IMG/VR virus record: IMGVR_UViG_3300035670_000259
Coordinates: 1 to 56,186 of that record
Strand: one strand, 5' to 3'
DNA: 56,186 nucleotides
Source of the DNA: a virus
Numbering within the stretch: position 1 is the first letter of the stretch; each line of letters starts with the position of its first letter. The notes beneath the pieces were generated by a model, which worked only from the letters and a program-made list of their open reading frames with translations, had not been told where the DNA came from and made no database searches. Shown here piece after piece: positions 1 to 8,246 of this stretch. Made by a program: the position numbers and the translations under genes.

Positions 1-264
1 ACTTCTACTAAGATAGTAACTCTTGGAGGTAATGGGGCATTGTGCGAAGGTGTACACTATCCTGCACATGAAGTAAAGGTGCATGATGTAACAGGTGCTG
101 GAGACGTATTTTTAGCTGCTCTTGCTTATTTTAGCACAGCAAGTTCGAATTTATATACAGGTATTGAAGCTGCAAATGCTTTAGCTGCTAGATCGGTAGA
201 GCATTTTGGCACTTATACTATTACAGACAAAGATTTAAGAGAAACAGGATACTTTTTATTATGA
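1..264 (+). CDS. PfkB-family sugar kinase, C-terminal part (HldE kinase domain-like)
   Basis: The frame is open from base 1, so this is the last 87 residues of a gene that begins outside the window. The DVTGAGDVF segment is the anion-hole and catalytic-Asp signature of PfkB (ribokinase-type) kinases. The tail AANALAARSVEHFGTYTITD resembles the kinase half of HldE/RfaE, which phosphorylates D-glycero-D-manno-heptose 7-phosphate. Its neighbours, a cupin and an RfaE2-like nucleotidyltransferase, fit a sugar-activation pathway. Substrate is inferred; another sugar kinase is possible. Confidence 0.8.
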   Translation, partial: TSTKIVTLGGNGALCEGVHYPAHEVKVHDVTGAGDVFLAALAYFSTASSNLYTGIEAANALAARSVEHFGTYTITDKDLRETGYFLL

Positions 265-641
265 CAGACTCAATTACAAGGCTTCAAGGCTTCGTTAAAA
301 AAGGTTGGGGACATGAACTAATCTGGGCCACTAACGATAAATATTGTGGCAAACTCATGGTGTTTAATGAGGGCGCTAAGTTTTCAATGCACTTTCACAG
401 AGAGAAAAAAGAGTCTTGGTATGTTCTTAGTGGTGAATTTGAGGTACGATGGATTAACACTTTAAATGCTAATATCATTACAAATATTCTTAGAGAGGGA
501 GACACATGGGATAATGATCCTTGCGAACCTCATCAGCTTATTTGTATAAAGGCAGGAACTATTATTGAAGTGTCCACTCCAGACTCTGTTGAAGATAATT
601 ACCGCGTGCAACCAGGTGACTCTCAAGTATTAGTTGACTAA
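261..641 (+). CDS. Cupin protein, sugar-phosphate isomerase-like
   Basis: A 126-residue single-domain cupin overlapping the kinase stop by 4 bases. Metal-ligand residues are visible in MHFHREKKE (His44, His46, Glu51), with a second His in the DPCEPHQL turn near residue 92. This resembles the type II mannose-6-phosphate isomerase cupin. A role in sugar-phosphate isomerisation is inferred from the neighbouring kinase and nucleotidyltransferase. A sugar-binding cupin without isomerase activity is the alternative. Confidence 0.75.
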   Translation: MTDSITRLQGFVKKGWGHELIWATNDKYCGKLMVFNEGAKFSMHFHREKKESWYVLSGEFEVRWINTLNANIITNILREGDTWDNDPCEPHQLICIKAGTIIEVSTPDSVEDNYRVQPGDSQVLVD

Positions 642-662
642 CGCTAAAATAAATTCTATACT
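634..662 (+). promoter_or_regulatory. Sigma70-like promoter for uvsE
   Basis: TTGACT (634-639), 17 bases, TATACT (657-662). Start would lie near 669, giving a short leader with AAGGA ahead of the ATG at 688. Confidence 0.65.
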
Positions 663-687
663 GTTATAAATAACACAAGGATTTATT

Positions 688-1773
688 ATGGAATACTTTA
701 ACTCAAAGAATCTAGACTGGCGTATCTCTCAGTGCTGCCAGTTTCACGATAAGGCATTGGCAAAGCGTTATAATTTTGGTACAACTACCAAAACTTATGC
801 GCTTAAAGATGGTGGCAAAGAACGAGTTCAGTCTAAAGCTATTGAAAACTGTAACAAACTACTAGATATTCTTAAGACCTATTTTCCTACTCAGCCAGCT
901 AATCTGCGCAGCTTCCGTATTTCTTCGGAGCTATTTCCTTGCTATACGCTAGACTTCACCAAATCTTGGTATGAAGAGATCTGGGAAGATATCTCTAGCA
1001 TTCTTGAAAAAGCTGGCAGCGTAGCTAAAGAACATAACATTCGCTTGAGTGTTCATCCTGGGCAGTATACTGTTCTAGCATCAAATAAAGATGATGTAGT
1101 TGAAAACTCTATCAAAGACCTAGAGTATCATGCGCTGTATGGTCAGCTTATGAATCTTCGTCCAGAAGAATTTGTTATGAACATCCATCTTCAGGGGCTA
1201 TACAGCGGTAAGCATATTGATGGCATTAAACGCTTTGCCACTAATTTTCACTATCTATCTGACTACTCACAAAAGTGTCTAGCTGTAGAAAATGAAGATA
1301 AGCCTAACGGTTATGATATTGCGCATACTCTAGAGCTTGCTCAGTTAATTCCTACTCGTTGTACTCTAGACACGCATCACTATGCTTGCCATCGTATGAC
1401 CGAAACAGAGAAAGTTCAGCTTAATGGTAAAGTAGTAAATCGTAAAGTGCGTGACGTAGATCACATCACTGTTAACGATGTAATGTTTAAAGAAGCTGTT
1501 AAAAGCTGGCGAGGAGTTCGCCCGCTATTTCACACGTCTCAATCTTTCTCTCCAGATAATCCTGATTACTGGATGAAAGTTAACGCTCACTCAGAGCTGT
1601 TCGAAGATGAAGAACATATGGCTCGCCATATTCCAATGCTTCAGTATGCAGACTTTGATATTGAAGCCAAAAACAAAGAGCAAGCTGTAAAAGGCTTTTA
1701 CTCTTTTATTAAAGAAGAAGAGGTCTATGCAGACGAACCTCTAATTGCAAAGAGAGTACCTAATGACTGGTAA
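688..1773 (+). CDS. uvsE: UV damage endonuclease UvsE/UvdE
   Basis: 361 residues, the usual length for the UvsE/UVDE family of TIM-barrel AP-endonuclease-like enzymes that nick 5' of UV photoproducts. Recognisable blocks are FRISSELFPCYTLDF, LSVHPGQYTVLASNKDD, MNIHLQGLYSGK, LAVENED and TLDTHHYACHR, which carry the metal-binding His, Glu and Asp residues. The gene has its own promoter and an AAGGA ribosome site. It would give light-independent repair of UV lesions in phage DNA, plausible for surface waters. Confidence 0.93.
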   Translation: MEYFNSKNLDWRISQCCQFHDKALAKRYNFGTTTKTYALKDGGKERVQSKAIENCNKLLDILKTYFPTQPANLRSFRISSELFPCYTLDFTKSWYEEIWEDISSILEKAGSVAKEHNIRLSVHPGQYTVLASNKDDVVENSIKDLEYHALYGQLMNLRPEEFVMNIHLQGLYSGKHIDGIKRFATNFHYLSDYSQKCLAVENEDKPNGYDIAHTLELAQLIPTRCTLDTHHYACHRMTETEKVQLNGKVVNRKVRDVDHITVNDVMFKEAVKSWRGVRPLFHTSQSFSPDNPDYWMKVNAHSELFEDEEHMARHIPMLQYADFDIEAKNKEQAVKGFYSFIKEEEVYADEPLIAKRVPNDW

Positions 1774-2074
1774 CCCACAGTTTAAATTTAAAGAAAATCA
1801 ATATCTAGACGAGATATACAACTATATAAAAGCTACTTATGGCGAGCACTACTCTACAACAAAATTTCAGTCTACTGAAGTTATAATTGATAGAGGACAC
1901 GGCACTGGCTTTTGTATGGGTAATATTGATAAATATTCTAATCGTTATGGTAAGAAAGGAGACTCTCCAGAAGAGTGGCGTAAAGATCTTATGAAAGTGA
2001 TTCATTATGCAATACTTCAACTTTACGTTCACGATCTAGAGCATAAGAACAATGAATCTATTAAAAAAGACTAA
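1763..2074 (+). CDS. DUF3310-like small protein
   Basis: 103 residues. The ATG at 1763, which overlaps the uvsE stop, is preferred over a TTG six codons upstream. The central block, GNIDKYSNRYGKKGD followed by a Leu/Lys-rich helix ending in HYAILQLY, matches the DUF3310 (SaV-like) pattern of G-N-x-x-K-Y-x-x-R-Y-x-x-K-G seen in many phages, sometimes labelled nucleotide kinase. True biochemical role unknown. Confidence 0.65.
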   Translation: MTGNPQFKFKENQYLDEIYNYIKATYGEHYSTTKFQSTEVIIDRGHGTGFCMGNIDKYSNRYGKKGDSPEEWRKDLMKVIHYAILQLYVHDLEHKNNESIKKD

Positions 2075-2474
2075 GTATGTATTTAGAAATCCAGAGCTGC
2101 CAGGAGAGCTAGAGCGAGAGATTATTGCTAGAAACTTAGTACGCTCTCTAGAAAAGATTGCTAAGTTTCAGATTGAGCAGTTATCTGGAGAAAGCTGGAC
2201 TCATTTAAGAGTTCATGCTCCTGGAAAACTAATTAAGCTATTCACTCGTATCTCAGATAAAAGACTAAAGCCTATTATCAAAGGTACTCACGTATATATT
2301 TACATTGATAGTTCTGTTACTTCTATTGACGTTAGGATGTTAGTAGGAGAGCTTATTAAAAATCTTAAGACTATTGACGAGTCTTATGTCACAAAGCTAC
2401 GTAAGGCGGCAGGACTACTAGTCTTAAAGCTTGCAAAGAAACTATACCCATCGAAAGATAATACAAATGGCTGA
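2052..2474 (+). CDS. Hypothetical protein, basic, 140 aa
   Basis: Not recognised. Overlaps the previous gene by 23 bases and the next by 8. Lys/Arg-rich, with helical ends and a central strand-rich stretch (THVYIYIDSSVTSIDVR). No membrane segment or signal peptide. Its place in a cluster of tightly coupled genes suggests co-translation with its neighbours. Confidence 0.7.
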   Translation: MNLLKKTKYVFRNPELPGELEREIIARNLVRSLEKIAKFQIEQLSGESWTHLRVHAPGKLIKLFTRISDKRLKPIIKGTHVYIYIDSSVTSIDVRMLVGELIKNLKTIDESYVTKLRKAAGLLVLKLAKKLYPSKDNTNG

Positions 2475-2724
2475 GAAAGAACTTAAACCTATCGACCCAC
2501 AAGATGTGTCAGATACTATTCAAGACATTGTAGCACTGCTAGGCGCTATCGAGTCTTCTCGTGAAGAAATTAACCGTCGTGTAAAGCATCTTAAAGATAC
2601 GTACGGTCTAGCCTCTACAGCTGTTAGAGCAGCTGCTAATGTTATTTATAAAGAAACTATTGAGCAGCTAGGCGAGAAAGAACAACAGATTCGTAATATT
2701 ATTAAAATCTGTGACGAAAACTAA
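2467..2724 (+). CDS. Small coiled-coil protein, possibly DNA-binding
   Basis: 85 residues from the ATG at 2467; earlier in-frame starts lie deep in the upstream gene. Mostly helical, with SREEINRRVKHLKDTYGLAST followed by a second helix, a layout reminiscent of short phage dsDNA-binding proteins (T4 DsbA, GapR-like). That similarity is weak, so function is left open. Confidence 0.65.
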   Translation: MAEKELKPIDPQDVSDTIQDIVALLGAIESSREEINRRVKHLKDTYGLASTAVRAAANVIYKETIEQLGEKEQQIRNIIKICDEN

Positions 2725-2858
2725 TGAAATATGCCTTGCTGTTTTCACTACTAGTAGGTTGTGCTGATATTCAAGATAATACAACTTTAGGAGATAAAGC
2801 TATTATCGGTACGGCACTTACTGCTATTGCTATTGGAGCCAGCGCTATCGCAGAATGA
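2724..2858 (+). CDS. Small lipoprotein
   Basis: 44 residues, too short for most ORF callers. MKYALLFSLLVGC forms a hydrophobic signal followed by a lipobox-like LVGC, so Cys13 would be lipidated. The C-terminus is a second hydrophobic stretch rich in Ala and Ile. ATG overlaps the upstream TAA by 1 base. Could be an outer-membrane spanin-type or entry-exclusion lipoprotein; sequence alone cannot decide. Confidence 0.6.
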   Translation: MKYALLFSLLVGCADIQDNTTLGDKAIIGTALTAIAIGASAIAE

Positions 2859-2863
2859 TCGCA

Positions 2864-3628
2864 ATGAAGAAACCTATTTTAGTTACAGGAGGCTTTGATC
2901 CTCTACACTCTGGGCATATAGCCTATTTTAAGGCTGCAAAGGCTCTTGGCAATTATCTAATTGTCGGAGTTAATAGCGATGCATGGCTTTCTCGTAAAAA
3001 GGGAAAGCCTTTTATGCCGTGGGAAGAGCGAGCAGAAATCATTAGAAATTTATCTGTTGTGAACGAAGTTATAAGTTTTGACGATAGTGATGGAAGCGCT
3101 AATAACGCAATCTATAAAGTATTGCAGCGCTTTCCAGATCAACGAATTACTTTTGCTAACGGTGGCGATAGAACTCCTGACAACATTCCTGAGTATATCT
3201 ATAGAGATACTCCTTGGGTTCACTTTGAGTTCGGAGTAGGTGGCGAAGATAAAAAGAACAGCAGTAGCTGGATTCTTAAATCATGGAGTCAACCTACTGT
3301 AGAACGTGCTTGGGGTAGGTATACTGTTCTAGATAGAAAAGATGGTTGGCAGGTAAAAGAGCTTGCATTTGATGCAGGTAAGGCTCTTAGCGATCAACGC
3401 CACTTCCATAGGAGTGAGCACTGGTGTGTTGTAGACGGAGAGATACGTATCGATCTGCAGTGGCCTGATGGAACAAAGCAAGTGTGTCTTTTGAGCAATG
3501 GTGAGAGTGTAGATATTCCTATTAACACTTGGCATAAAGCTACAAATGTCGGAGCTAGCACAGCTAAAGTAATTGAAGTCTGGATGGGCAATCATCTTTC
3601 AGAAGAGGACATTGAACGTAGGCCATGA
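2864..3628 (+). CDS. Nucleotidyltransferase-cupin fusion
   Basis: 254 residues from the ATG at 2864; an ATG at 2855 overlaps the lipoprotein stop. Residues 1-125 are a cytidylyltransferase fold with GFDPLHSGH (HxGH at 15-18), VGVNSDAW and GGDRTPDNIPE, close in pattern to the RfaE2/HldE adenylyltransferase domain. Residues 145-245 are a cupin of the mannose-6-phosphate isomerase type, with RHFHRSEHW (His180, His182, His186) and GES/DIP strands. With the upstream kinase it suggests activation of a heptose-like sugar to an NDP-sugar. The fusion partner is unusual. Confidence 0.82.
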   Translation: MKKPILVTGGFDPLHSGHIAYFKAAKALGNYLIVGVNSDAWLSRKKGKPFMPWEERAEIIRNLSVVNEVISFDDSDGSANNAIYKVLQRFPDQRITFANGGDRTPDNIPEYIYRDTPWVHFEFGVGGEDKKNSSSWILKSWSQPTVERAWGRYTVLDRKDGWQVKELAFDAGKALSDQRHFHRSEHWCVVDGEIRIDLQWPDGTKQVCLLSNGESVDIPINTWHKATNVGASTAKVIEVWMGNHLSEEDIERRP

Positions 3629-4200
3629 GTATTAAAGTAGATCACGCTAGATTTGACAGTACAATGCCTGACATAGCAGATACTGCCCTAAGTTGGATCA
3701 ATGAAAATATTAACTCTAGAGAAACACTATTTGAGTGGGGATCAGGAGGTTCAACTTTTTGGTTTGCAGATAGAGTTAAACGAATCTACTCAGCTGAGCA
3801 TCAACCAGCGTTTTTTAGATATGTAAAAGAGCACTATCTATATGAAAATTATGATAATATTCACATGGTATTTGCACCAGAAGATGCTCAAGCACATCCT
3901 AAGTTTAAAGATGCCTATGACGAACGTAGCTATAAGCGATATGTAGAGTCTATTTTAGCCTATCCTTCTAGGTCTTTTGATTGGATTATTATTAATGGAA
4001 AAGCTAGACAAGCATGTTTAACGGCAGCTTTTAGTGCTATTAGACACGGTGGAGTTATTGTGATGAATGATACAGACAAACTTGAGTATGGCGCAGCAGT
4101 AAATCAACATCGTAATAAAGCAGTAGAGGTTCTAGAGTTTAAAGGACATAAAATGCCGTTTATGCGTCAAGGACATACAACTCTAATGAGGGTGGCATGA
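3625..4200 (+). CDS. Class I SAM-dependent methyltransferase-like protein
   Basis: 191 residues. LFEWGSGGSTFWFA (residues 35-48) looks like motif I of a Rossmann methyltransferase (E-x-G-x-G), IYSAEH a motif II, and FDWIIINGKARQACL with GGVIVMND the later strands. Start overlaps the previous stop by ATGA. It sits in the sugar module, so it may methylate a glycan or glycolipid precursor; substrate unknown. Confidence 0.7.
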   Translation: MSIKVDHARFDSTMPDIADTALSWINENINSRETLFEWGSGGSTFWFADRVKRIYSAEHQPAFFRYVKEHYLYENYDNIHMVFAPEDAQAHPKFKDAYDERSYKRYVESILAYPSRSFDWIIINGKARQACLTAAFSAIRHGGVIVMNDTDKLEYGAAVNQHRNKAVEVLEFKGHKMPFMRQGHTTLMRVA

Positions 4201-4754
4201 CTCTTAGACACAATATATTTAAAACTCCTATGTGGGGATTTCAGTGGCGTGATGCTGAGTTCTTACAACAGATCAAAGCTTATGCACTACACCTAAGTAG
4301 AACTCAGCCAAGTGTTCGAAAGTCAAACTTTATAGGCTGGCAAAGTCATGATGATATGCACTTAGATCCTATGTTTGCTCCTCTATGCAATAAGATACTT
4401 CAAGTAGCTAACTCTGAAGTTTTACAAGACTATGAGCATATCTCTTCTGAGCGTTTTAAGATAGACTCTCTTTGGGTCAACGTAACTCCTCCAGGAGGCT
4501 TTAACATGGCTCATATTCATGGCTGTGAACTGTCAGGTGCCTTCTACATTTCAGTACCAGAAAACTCAGGTCGCTTTGTGGCAATTGATCCTAGGCAACG
4601 CGTTAGCATGAGCACACGCAGAATTAGAGACCAAAACTTTCCTGTTCAACCTACAGAGGGAACTTGTATTATATTTCCTTCTTGGCTAGAGCACTATGTA
4701 GAACCTAACTGTTCTTTCTCTAATAGAATCTCTATAAGTTTTAACTTAGAATGA
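4197..4754 (+). CDS. 2-oxoglutarate/Fe(II) oxygenase (TIGR02466-like)
   Basis: 185 residues. MAHIHGCELSGAFYIS supplies a His-x-His ligand pair, LEHYVEPN the distal His, and RISISFNLE the terminal strand with an Arg suited to bind 2-oxoglutarate. Phages often carry this family next to methyltransferases or sugar genes. Hydroxylation target unknown. ATGA overlap with the upstream gene. Confidence 0.82.
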   Translation: MTLRHNIFKTPMWGFQWRDAEFLQQIKAYALHLSRTQPSVRKSNFIGWQSHDDMHLDPMFAPLCNKILQVANSEVLQDYEHISSERFKIDSLWVNVTPPGGFNMAHIHGCELSGAFYISVPENSGRFVAIDPRQRVSMSTRRIRDQNFPVQPTEGTCIIFPSWLEHYVEPNCSFSNRISISFNLE

Positions 4755-5155
4755 CAACTCGGCTACCTCTTCCTGATATAACTATACATGTTCGTAAAGG
4801 TGGTGAGTGGTTTCATCGCCCTCTTACGCACTTTTTTCCGACTGATAAGCGCATTCTACTTGTCACACTACGAGGTGCGTGGATAAGCGATAGAGAAACA
4901 CTTTTTTACGAACATAATGCACTAGGATTTGATGGAACTGTAGTCTCAACTGTGAATGACTCTTTTGTTCAAAATGCTTGGGCAAACGATTTAGCACTAA
5001 ACTATGTTAAGCTATTACCTGATGGTAATGGTGAACTTGCGGCAGCGCTGCAAATGCTAGTGCCGTATCGAGAAACAGGGCCCCGCGCTTATCGCTCAGA
5101 ATGGATCGCGCACAATAATCAACTTACCTATAGGTCTACGCTATCATGCTTGTAA
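4751..5155 (+). CDS. Degenerate peroxiredoxin-like protein lacking the peroxidatic Cys
   Basis: 134 residues. The blocks RILLVTLRGAW, TVVSTVNDSFVQNAWAND, VKLLPDGNGELAAALQMLV and RSEWIAHNNQ align one by one with the phage peroxiredoxin at 27681-28229. However, the site that reads PGAFTPTC there reads RGAWISDR here (residues 41-48), so the peroxidatic Cys is absent. The only Cys is residue 133, next to the C-terminus. It may be a structural partner, a chaperone-like remnant or an inactive paralogue. Two glutaredoxins follow directly. Confidence 0.75.
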   Translation: MTTRLPLPDITIHVRKGGEWFHRPLTHFFPTDKRILLVTLRGAWISDRETLFYEHNALGFDGTVVSTVNDSFVQNAWANDLALNYVKLLPDGNGELAAALQMLVPYRETGPRAYRSEWIAHNNQLTYRSTLSCL

Positions 5156-5412
5156 CAATCTACTCTATTATGAGTTGCATTCCTTCTAACGATTTTGTAG
5201 ACTGGTGTGCGCAAAACTCAATTCCCCACCACTATTTTAGAATTCGTGATCCACAGTTTCCTCAAGTTACTTATGACTATACTCTAGATCAAGTAGAAGC
5301 ACTACATGCTCGAGAGTTTAACACTTTCCCAATTATCTATATCGACAACGTGCAATATCGTTCTATTGCCGCTGCAAAGGAGTTTTTACGTGAACATTAC
5401 AGTATACACTAA
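5146..5412 (+). CDS. Glutaredoxin-like protein, CIPS monothiol site
   Basis: 88 residues with a thioredoxin-fold pattern: strand LVTIYS, active-site-like SCIPSNDFVDWC (Cys11-x-x-Ser14), and FNTFPIIYIDN containing the cis-Pro loop. A C-x-x-S site is typical of monothiol glutaredoxins. Overlaps both neighbours (10 and 23 bases), so the redox genes look co-translated. Confidence 0.75.
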   Translation: MLVTIYSIMSCIPSNDFVDWCAQNSIPHHYFRIRDPQFPQVTYDYTLDQVEALHAREFNTFPIIYIDNVQYRSIAAAKEFLREHYSIH

Positions 5413-5644
5413 ATCTAACTGCACCTACTGCACTCAAGCTAAAGCACTACTAGACATCAATGCTATTCCTTATGCTGTAGTCGCCTTAGCAGAACGTGGA
5501 GAATCAGGTGACGGATATATCTCGCGCGAATCGCTACTAGAACGTTTTCCTAGCGCTCGCACAATGCCTCAAATTGAAATTGATGGAGTAGGCATTGGTG
5601 GATTCGAAGAGCTTAAGACCTTTCTAAATAAACAAACTATTTGA
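5390..5644 (+). CDS. grx: Glutaredoxin, CTYC dithiol site
   Basis: 84 residues from GTG at 5390, preceded by AAAGGAG. ITVYTKSNCTYCTQAKALL holds the C-x-x-C site (Cys11, Cys14), ARTMPQIEIDG the cis-Pro loop and GIGGFEELKTFL the terminal helix. Likely donates electrons to ribonucleotide reductase or reduces mixed disulfides. Earlier in-frame starts are inside the preceding gene and less likely. Confidence 0.9.
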   Translation: MNITVYTKSNCTYCTQAKALLDINAIPYAVVALAERGESGDGYISRESLLERFPSARTMPQIEIDGVGIGGFEELKTFLNKQTI

Positions 5645-5669
5645 CACCTTGTTCATTCTAGGGTAATAT
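5641..5669 (+). promoter_or_regulatory. Sigma70-like promoter, apparently leaderless
   Basis: TTGACA (5641-5646), 17 bases, TAATAT (5664-5669). The next start codon is ATG at 5675, only five bases past the -10 box, so the transcript would begin at or inside the start codon. Confidence 0.75.
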
Positions 5670-5674
5670 GAACT

Positions 5675-5980
5675 ATGTTTAGCACGCTGTTGTTTATATT
5701 TTTCATTGTGTTGCCTGCAATCTCTATCTTTGCATATGTATCACGCTTAACTTCTGGTATCTACCATTGGGCAGACAGGCAACACCCAACCCCGAACTAT
5801 CGTTATGAGACGACACAAACTGAGACAATCTATACGCTGCACACAGAAACTCGCACTAAGACACGTCCAATCTCTGAAGAAGAAAACTATTTTGGACACT
5901 CACCGCAGTTCGAAGATTCACGTGAGTTTGCAGAACTGCTAGACAGCAAGCGATTTGATGTGAGAGATTATTTAAAATGA
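5675..5980 (+). CDS. Hypothetical membrane-anchored protein
   Basis: 101 residues. One strong N-terminal membrane segment (residues 3-22, FSTLLFIFFIVLPAISIFAY) followed by a polar, Thr/Glu-rich tail. No Shine-Dalgarno site precedes the ATG, in line with the leaderless promoter just upstream. Function unknown. Confidence 0.7.
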   Translation: MFSTLLFIFFIVLPAISIFAYVSRLTSGIYHWADRQHPTPNYRYETTQTETIYTLHTETRTKTRPISEEENYFGHSPQFEDSREFAELLDSKRFDVRDYLK

Positions 5981-6114
5981 GACTTATACTCCTCGGACTA
6001 GCTCCAGTGTTTGCCGTTCTAAGTATTTTCTTTACATTTTCGATGGTGGAACTCAGCCTAGAACTAGTTCAATCCCTTCAAAGTCTATCTAGCACCCTAA
6101 AAGTGATTGATTGA
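5977..6114 (+). CDS. Small membrane protein, 45 aa
   Basis: ATGA overlap with the upstream gene. Residues 2-22 are hydrophobic (LILLGLAPVFAVLSIFFTF) and the rest is a short amphipathic helix. Not recognised. Confidence 0.55.
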   Translation: MRLILLGLAPVFAVLSIFFTFSMVELSLELVQSLQSLSSTLKVID

Positions 6115-6139
6115 CACTAGCCTAAATTTATGCTAATAT
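6111..6139 (+). promoter_or_regulatory. Sigma70-like promoter for ligA
   Basis: TTGACA (6111-6116), 17 bases ending in TGC, TAATAT (6134-6139). It overlaps the stop of the small membrane protein and lies 18 bases before the ligase ATG. Confidence 0.78.
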
Positions 6140-6157
6140 AGCTACAGGTATTAAAAT

Positions 6158-7903
6158 ATGATTCAAGACTATAAATCTCTACTAGAAACTGTTAAGCATC
6201 ACGCTAAGCTGTACTATGACAAGTCAGCTCCAACGATATCAGATCAAGAGTATGATGCTCTTTATGATAGATTGCTTAAGTTAGAACAACGTCAAGGTTG
6301 GGCTGATTCGTCTTCACCTACAGTTCGTGTAGGTGCAGCTCCAGGTAAGATTGCACATCCTTATCGTTTATACTCTCTACGTAAAGTTTATGATGAATCT
6401 GAAGTTGATCCTTCATTTACTGTAAAGACAATTAAGATTGATGGTGCAAATCTATCAGTCACCTATGATGAATCAGGTAATTTTCTCCATGCTCTCACTC
6501 GTGGTGATGGAGAACGTGGAGAAGATGTATCTCATCTAGTGAACCATATCTCAGGCATTTTTCAATGCCTGCGGCCCACAGGGTCTGTGTTCACTCTTGT
6601 AGGTGAAGTTGTTACTGATCGTGATGATATTCAAAACTTTCGTAACTATGTGAGTGGATCTCTAGGTGTAAAAGATGCAGCAGACATTTCAGATCGTAAA
6701 CTACGTTTTATTGTACATGATGTTTTAGGTGTCCAGGAAGACTACCTCACGCGCGTAGGCGCGTTGGATGATCAAGGTGTATGTAGCGTTCTTAATTGGG
6801 ATTGTTCTGCCTACCCTTCAGATGGGTTAGTCTTCCGTGTAAACTCTTTTAAAGAGCAGAGCCGTCTAGGCACTACTTCTAAGTATCCTAGGTATGCAGT
6901 CGCACTGAAAGTGCGTGCGGCCATGACGGCTGTTACTACGATTCAAGATATTGTTTGGAGCTTAGGGCGTACTGGAGTTGTAACTCCTGTTGCTATTGTT
7001 GATCCAGTTGTGATCGATGATGCAACAATCTCTCGCGTTATTCTGCATAACATCGAGTTTATTGAAGAGCATAATCTTGGTCTAGGCGATGAAATTCTTA
7101 TTGAGCGCCAGATTACTCCTCAGTTCGTCAGCGTTCTATCTCACTCTAGGTTCACTCGTTTTAGTGTGAGCGACGCCGAGCAACGACTCGGCATGAAACT
7201 ACGTCGTGAAGGTCCAAAGCTTTTTGCTTCTCAATCAGACGGTCAGAAGACTGTAGAGTATTTTGTTAAGCAACTAGGCATCAAAGGCTTGGGCCCTGCT
7301 TGGATTCAAAAGCTTGGTTTGACCCATCCGTCTGACCTATTTGATGAAAGCATTGATTGGCAAGATATGGGTAAGAATGGCGAAAAAGTTCTTCAAGAGC
7401 TTGCACGCCCTAAGCCTTATGATCTTGTACTTGGCTCGCTAGGTATTCCAGGAGTAGGTAAATCTACTGCACGTACTATCATTGAACGCATTCCTTCATT
7501 CGATCGTCTACGTGATATTCAGTATGAGTCTATTCGTGGTATTGGCCCTCGAACTGTAGAAAGCATTCTAGCTTGGCTAGATGTGAACGAAGATTGGGTT
7601 CGTGCACTTCCCTATGATCTTTCTATGCAAACAGCATCTGATAAAGCTATTCCTAACGATGAGCGTATTGTTGTTGTAGTTTCTGGCAAGATTGACATGA
7701 CTAAGCAAGACTTGGCAGATCATCTTGCAGAGTATGGTGTGATTGTAAAAGATAGTGTAACTAAAGACATTGACTATCTAATTTCAGCAGGAGAAGAAAC
7801 TTCTAAGGTAGACAAAGCAAAAAAATATGGTATTCCGATTATTAACTATTGGGATAACAAACGCTCTATTCTGAAGGGAGAATTTCATGGCGGAAGTAAT
7901 TAA
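6158..7903 (+). CDS. ligA: NAD+-dependent DNA ligase lacking the zinc finger
   Basis: 581 residues against about 670 in bacterial LigA. Order: Ia NAD-binding domain (YYDKSAPTISDQEYD), adenylation domain with catalytic Lys93 in KIDGANL and TRGDGERGED, OB fold, helix-hairpin-helix repeats (LGIKGLGPAWIQKLG, LGIPGVGKSTA, IRGIGPRTVES), and a BRCT domain (about 505-575). The four-Cys zinc module normally between OB fold and HhH is missing, replaced by a short loop near residues 345-365. It seals nicks in phage DNA using NAD+. Confidence 0.95.
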   Translation: MIQDYKSLLETVKHHAKLYYDKSAPTISDQEYDALYDRLLKLEQRQGWADSSSPTVRVGAAPGKIAHPYRLYSLRKVYDESEVDPSFTVKTIKIDGANLSVTYDESGNFLHALTRGDGERGEDVSHLVNHISGIFQCLRPTGSVFTLVGEVVTDRDDIQNFRNYVSGSLGVKDAADISDRKLRFIVHDVLGVQEDYLTRVGALDDQGVCSVLNWDCSAYPSDGLVFRVNSFKEQSRLGTTSKYPRYAVALKVRAAMTAVTTIQDIVWSLGRTGVVTPVAIVDPVVIDDATISRVILHNIEFIEEHNLGLGDEILIERQITPQFVSVLSHSRFTRFSVSDAEQRLGMKLRREGPKLFASQSDGQKTVEYFVKQLGIKGLGPAWIQKLGLTHPSDLFDESIDWQDMGKNGEKVLQELARPKPYDLVLGSLGIPGVGKSTARTIIERIPSFDRLRDIQYESIRGIGPRTVESILAWLDVNEDWVRALPYDLSMQTASDKAIPNDERIVVVVSGKIDMTKQDLADHLAEYGVIVKDSVTKDIDYLISAGEETSKVDKAKKYGIPIINYWDNKRSILKGEFHGGSN

Positions 7904-8246
7904 CTTTACTCAAAAAGTGAAAGAACTTAAAGAGACTAAACTACACGAAGAAGCTGATGATGATGCAGATATCGCTAATGCAAAAGTCATAGCTAAAGAA
8001 ACCTTCTTCGAGACAATGCTACTTCTAGAAGATTTAGGATATGATGTTAATGAAGATCCTAAAATGCTTAAAGATCTAGAGGCTCTTAGCTTTTTAGCAG
8101 CGGCTATCATCTTTAGGGCTCATGGAAATGATCATCCAGGTACAGAACTCCTAGAGGAATCATATAGAGTGCTCTTAAAAGTAACAAACTTACTAGATGA
8201 GCTAGAGCCGAGTAATATTAATGCCAAAACTGACAATCCGCTTTGA
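7887..8246 (+). CDS. Hypothetical acidic helical protein, 119 aa
   Basis: ATG at 7887 overlaps the ligase end by 17 bases, with AGGGAG upstream. Mostly helical, acidic N-terminus (EEADDDADIA), a central EALSFLAAAIIFRAHG helix. Not recognised as a known family. Confidence 0.7.
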   Translation: MAEVINFTQKVKELKETKLHEEADDDADIANAKVIAKETFFETMLLLEDLGYDVNEDPKMLKDLEALSFLAAAIIFRAHGNDHPGTELLEESYRVLLKVTNLLDELEPSNINAKTDNPL

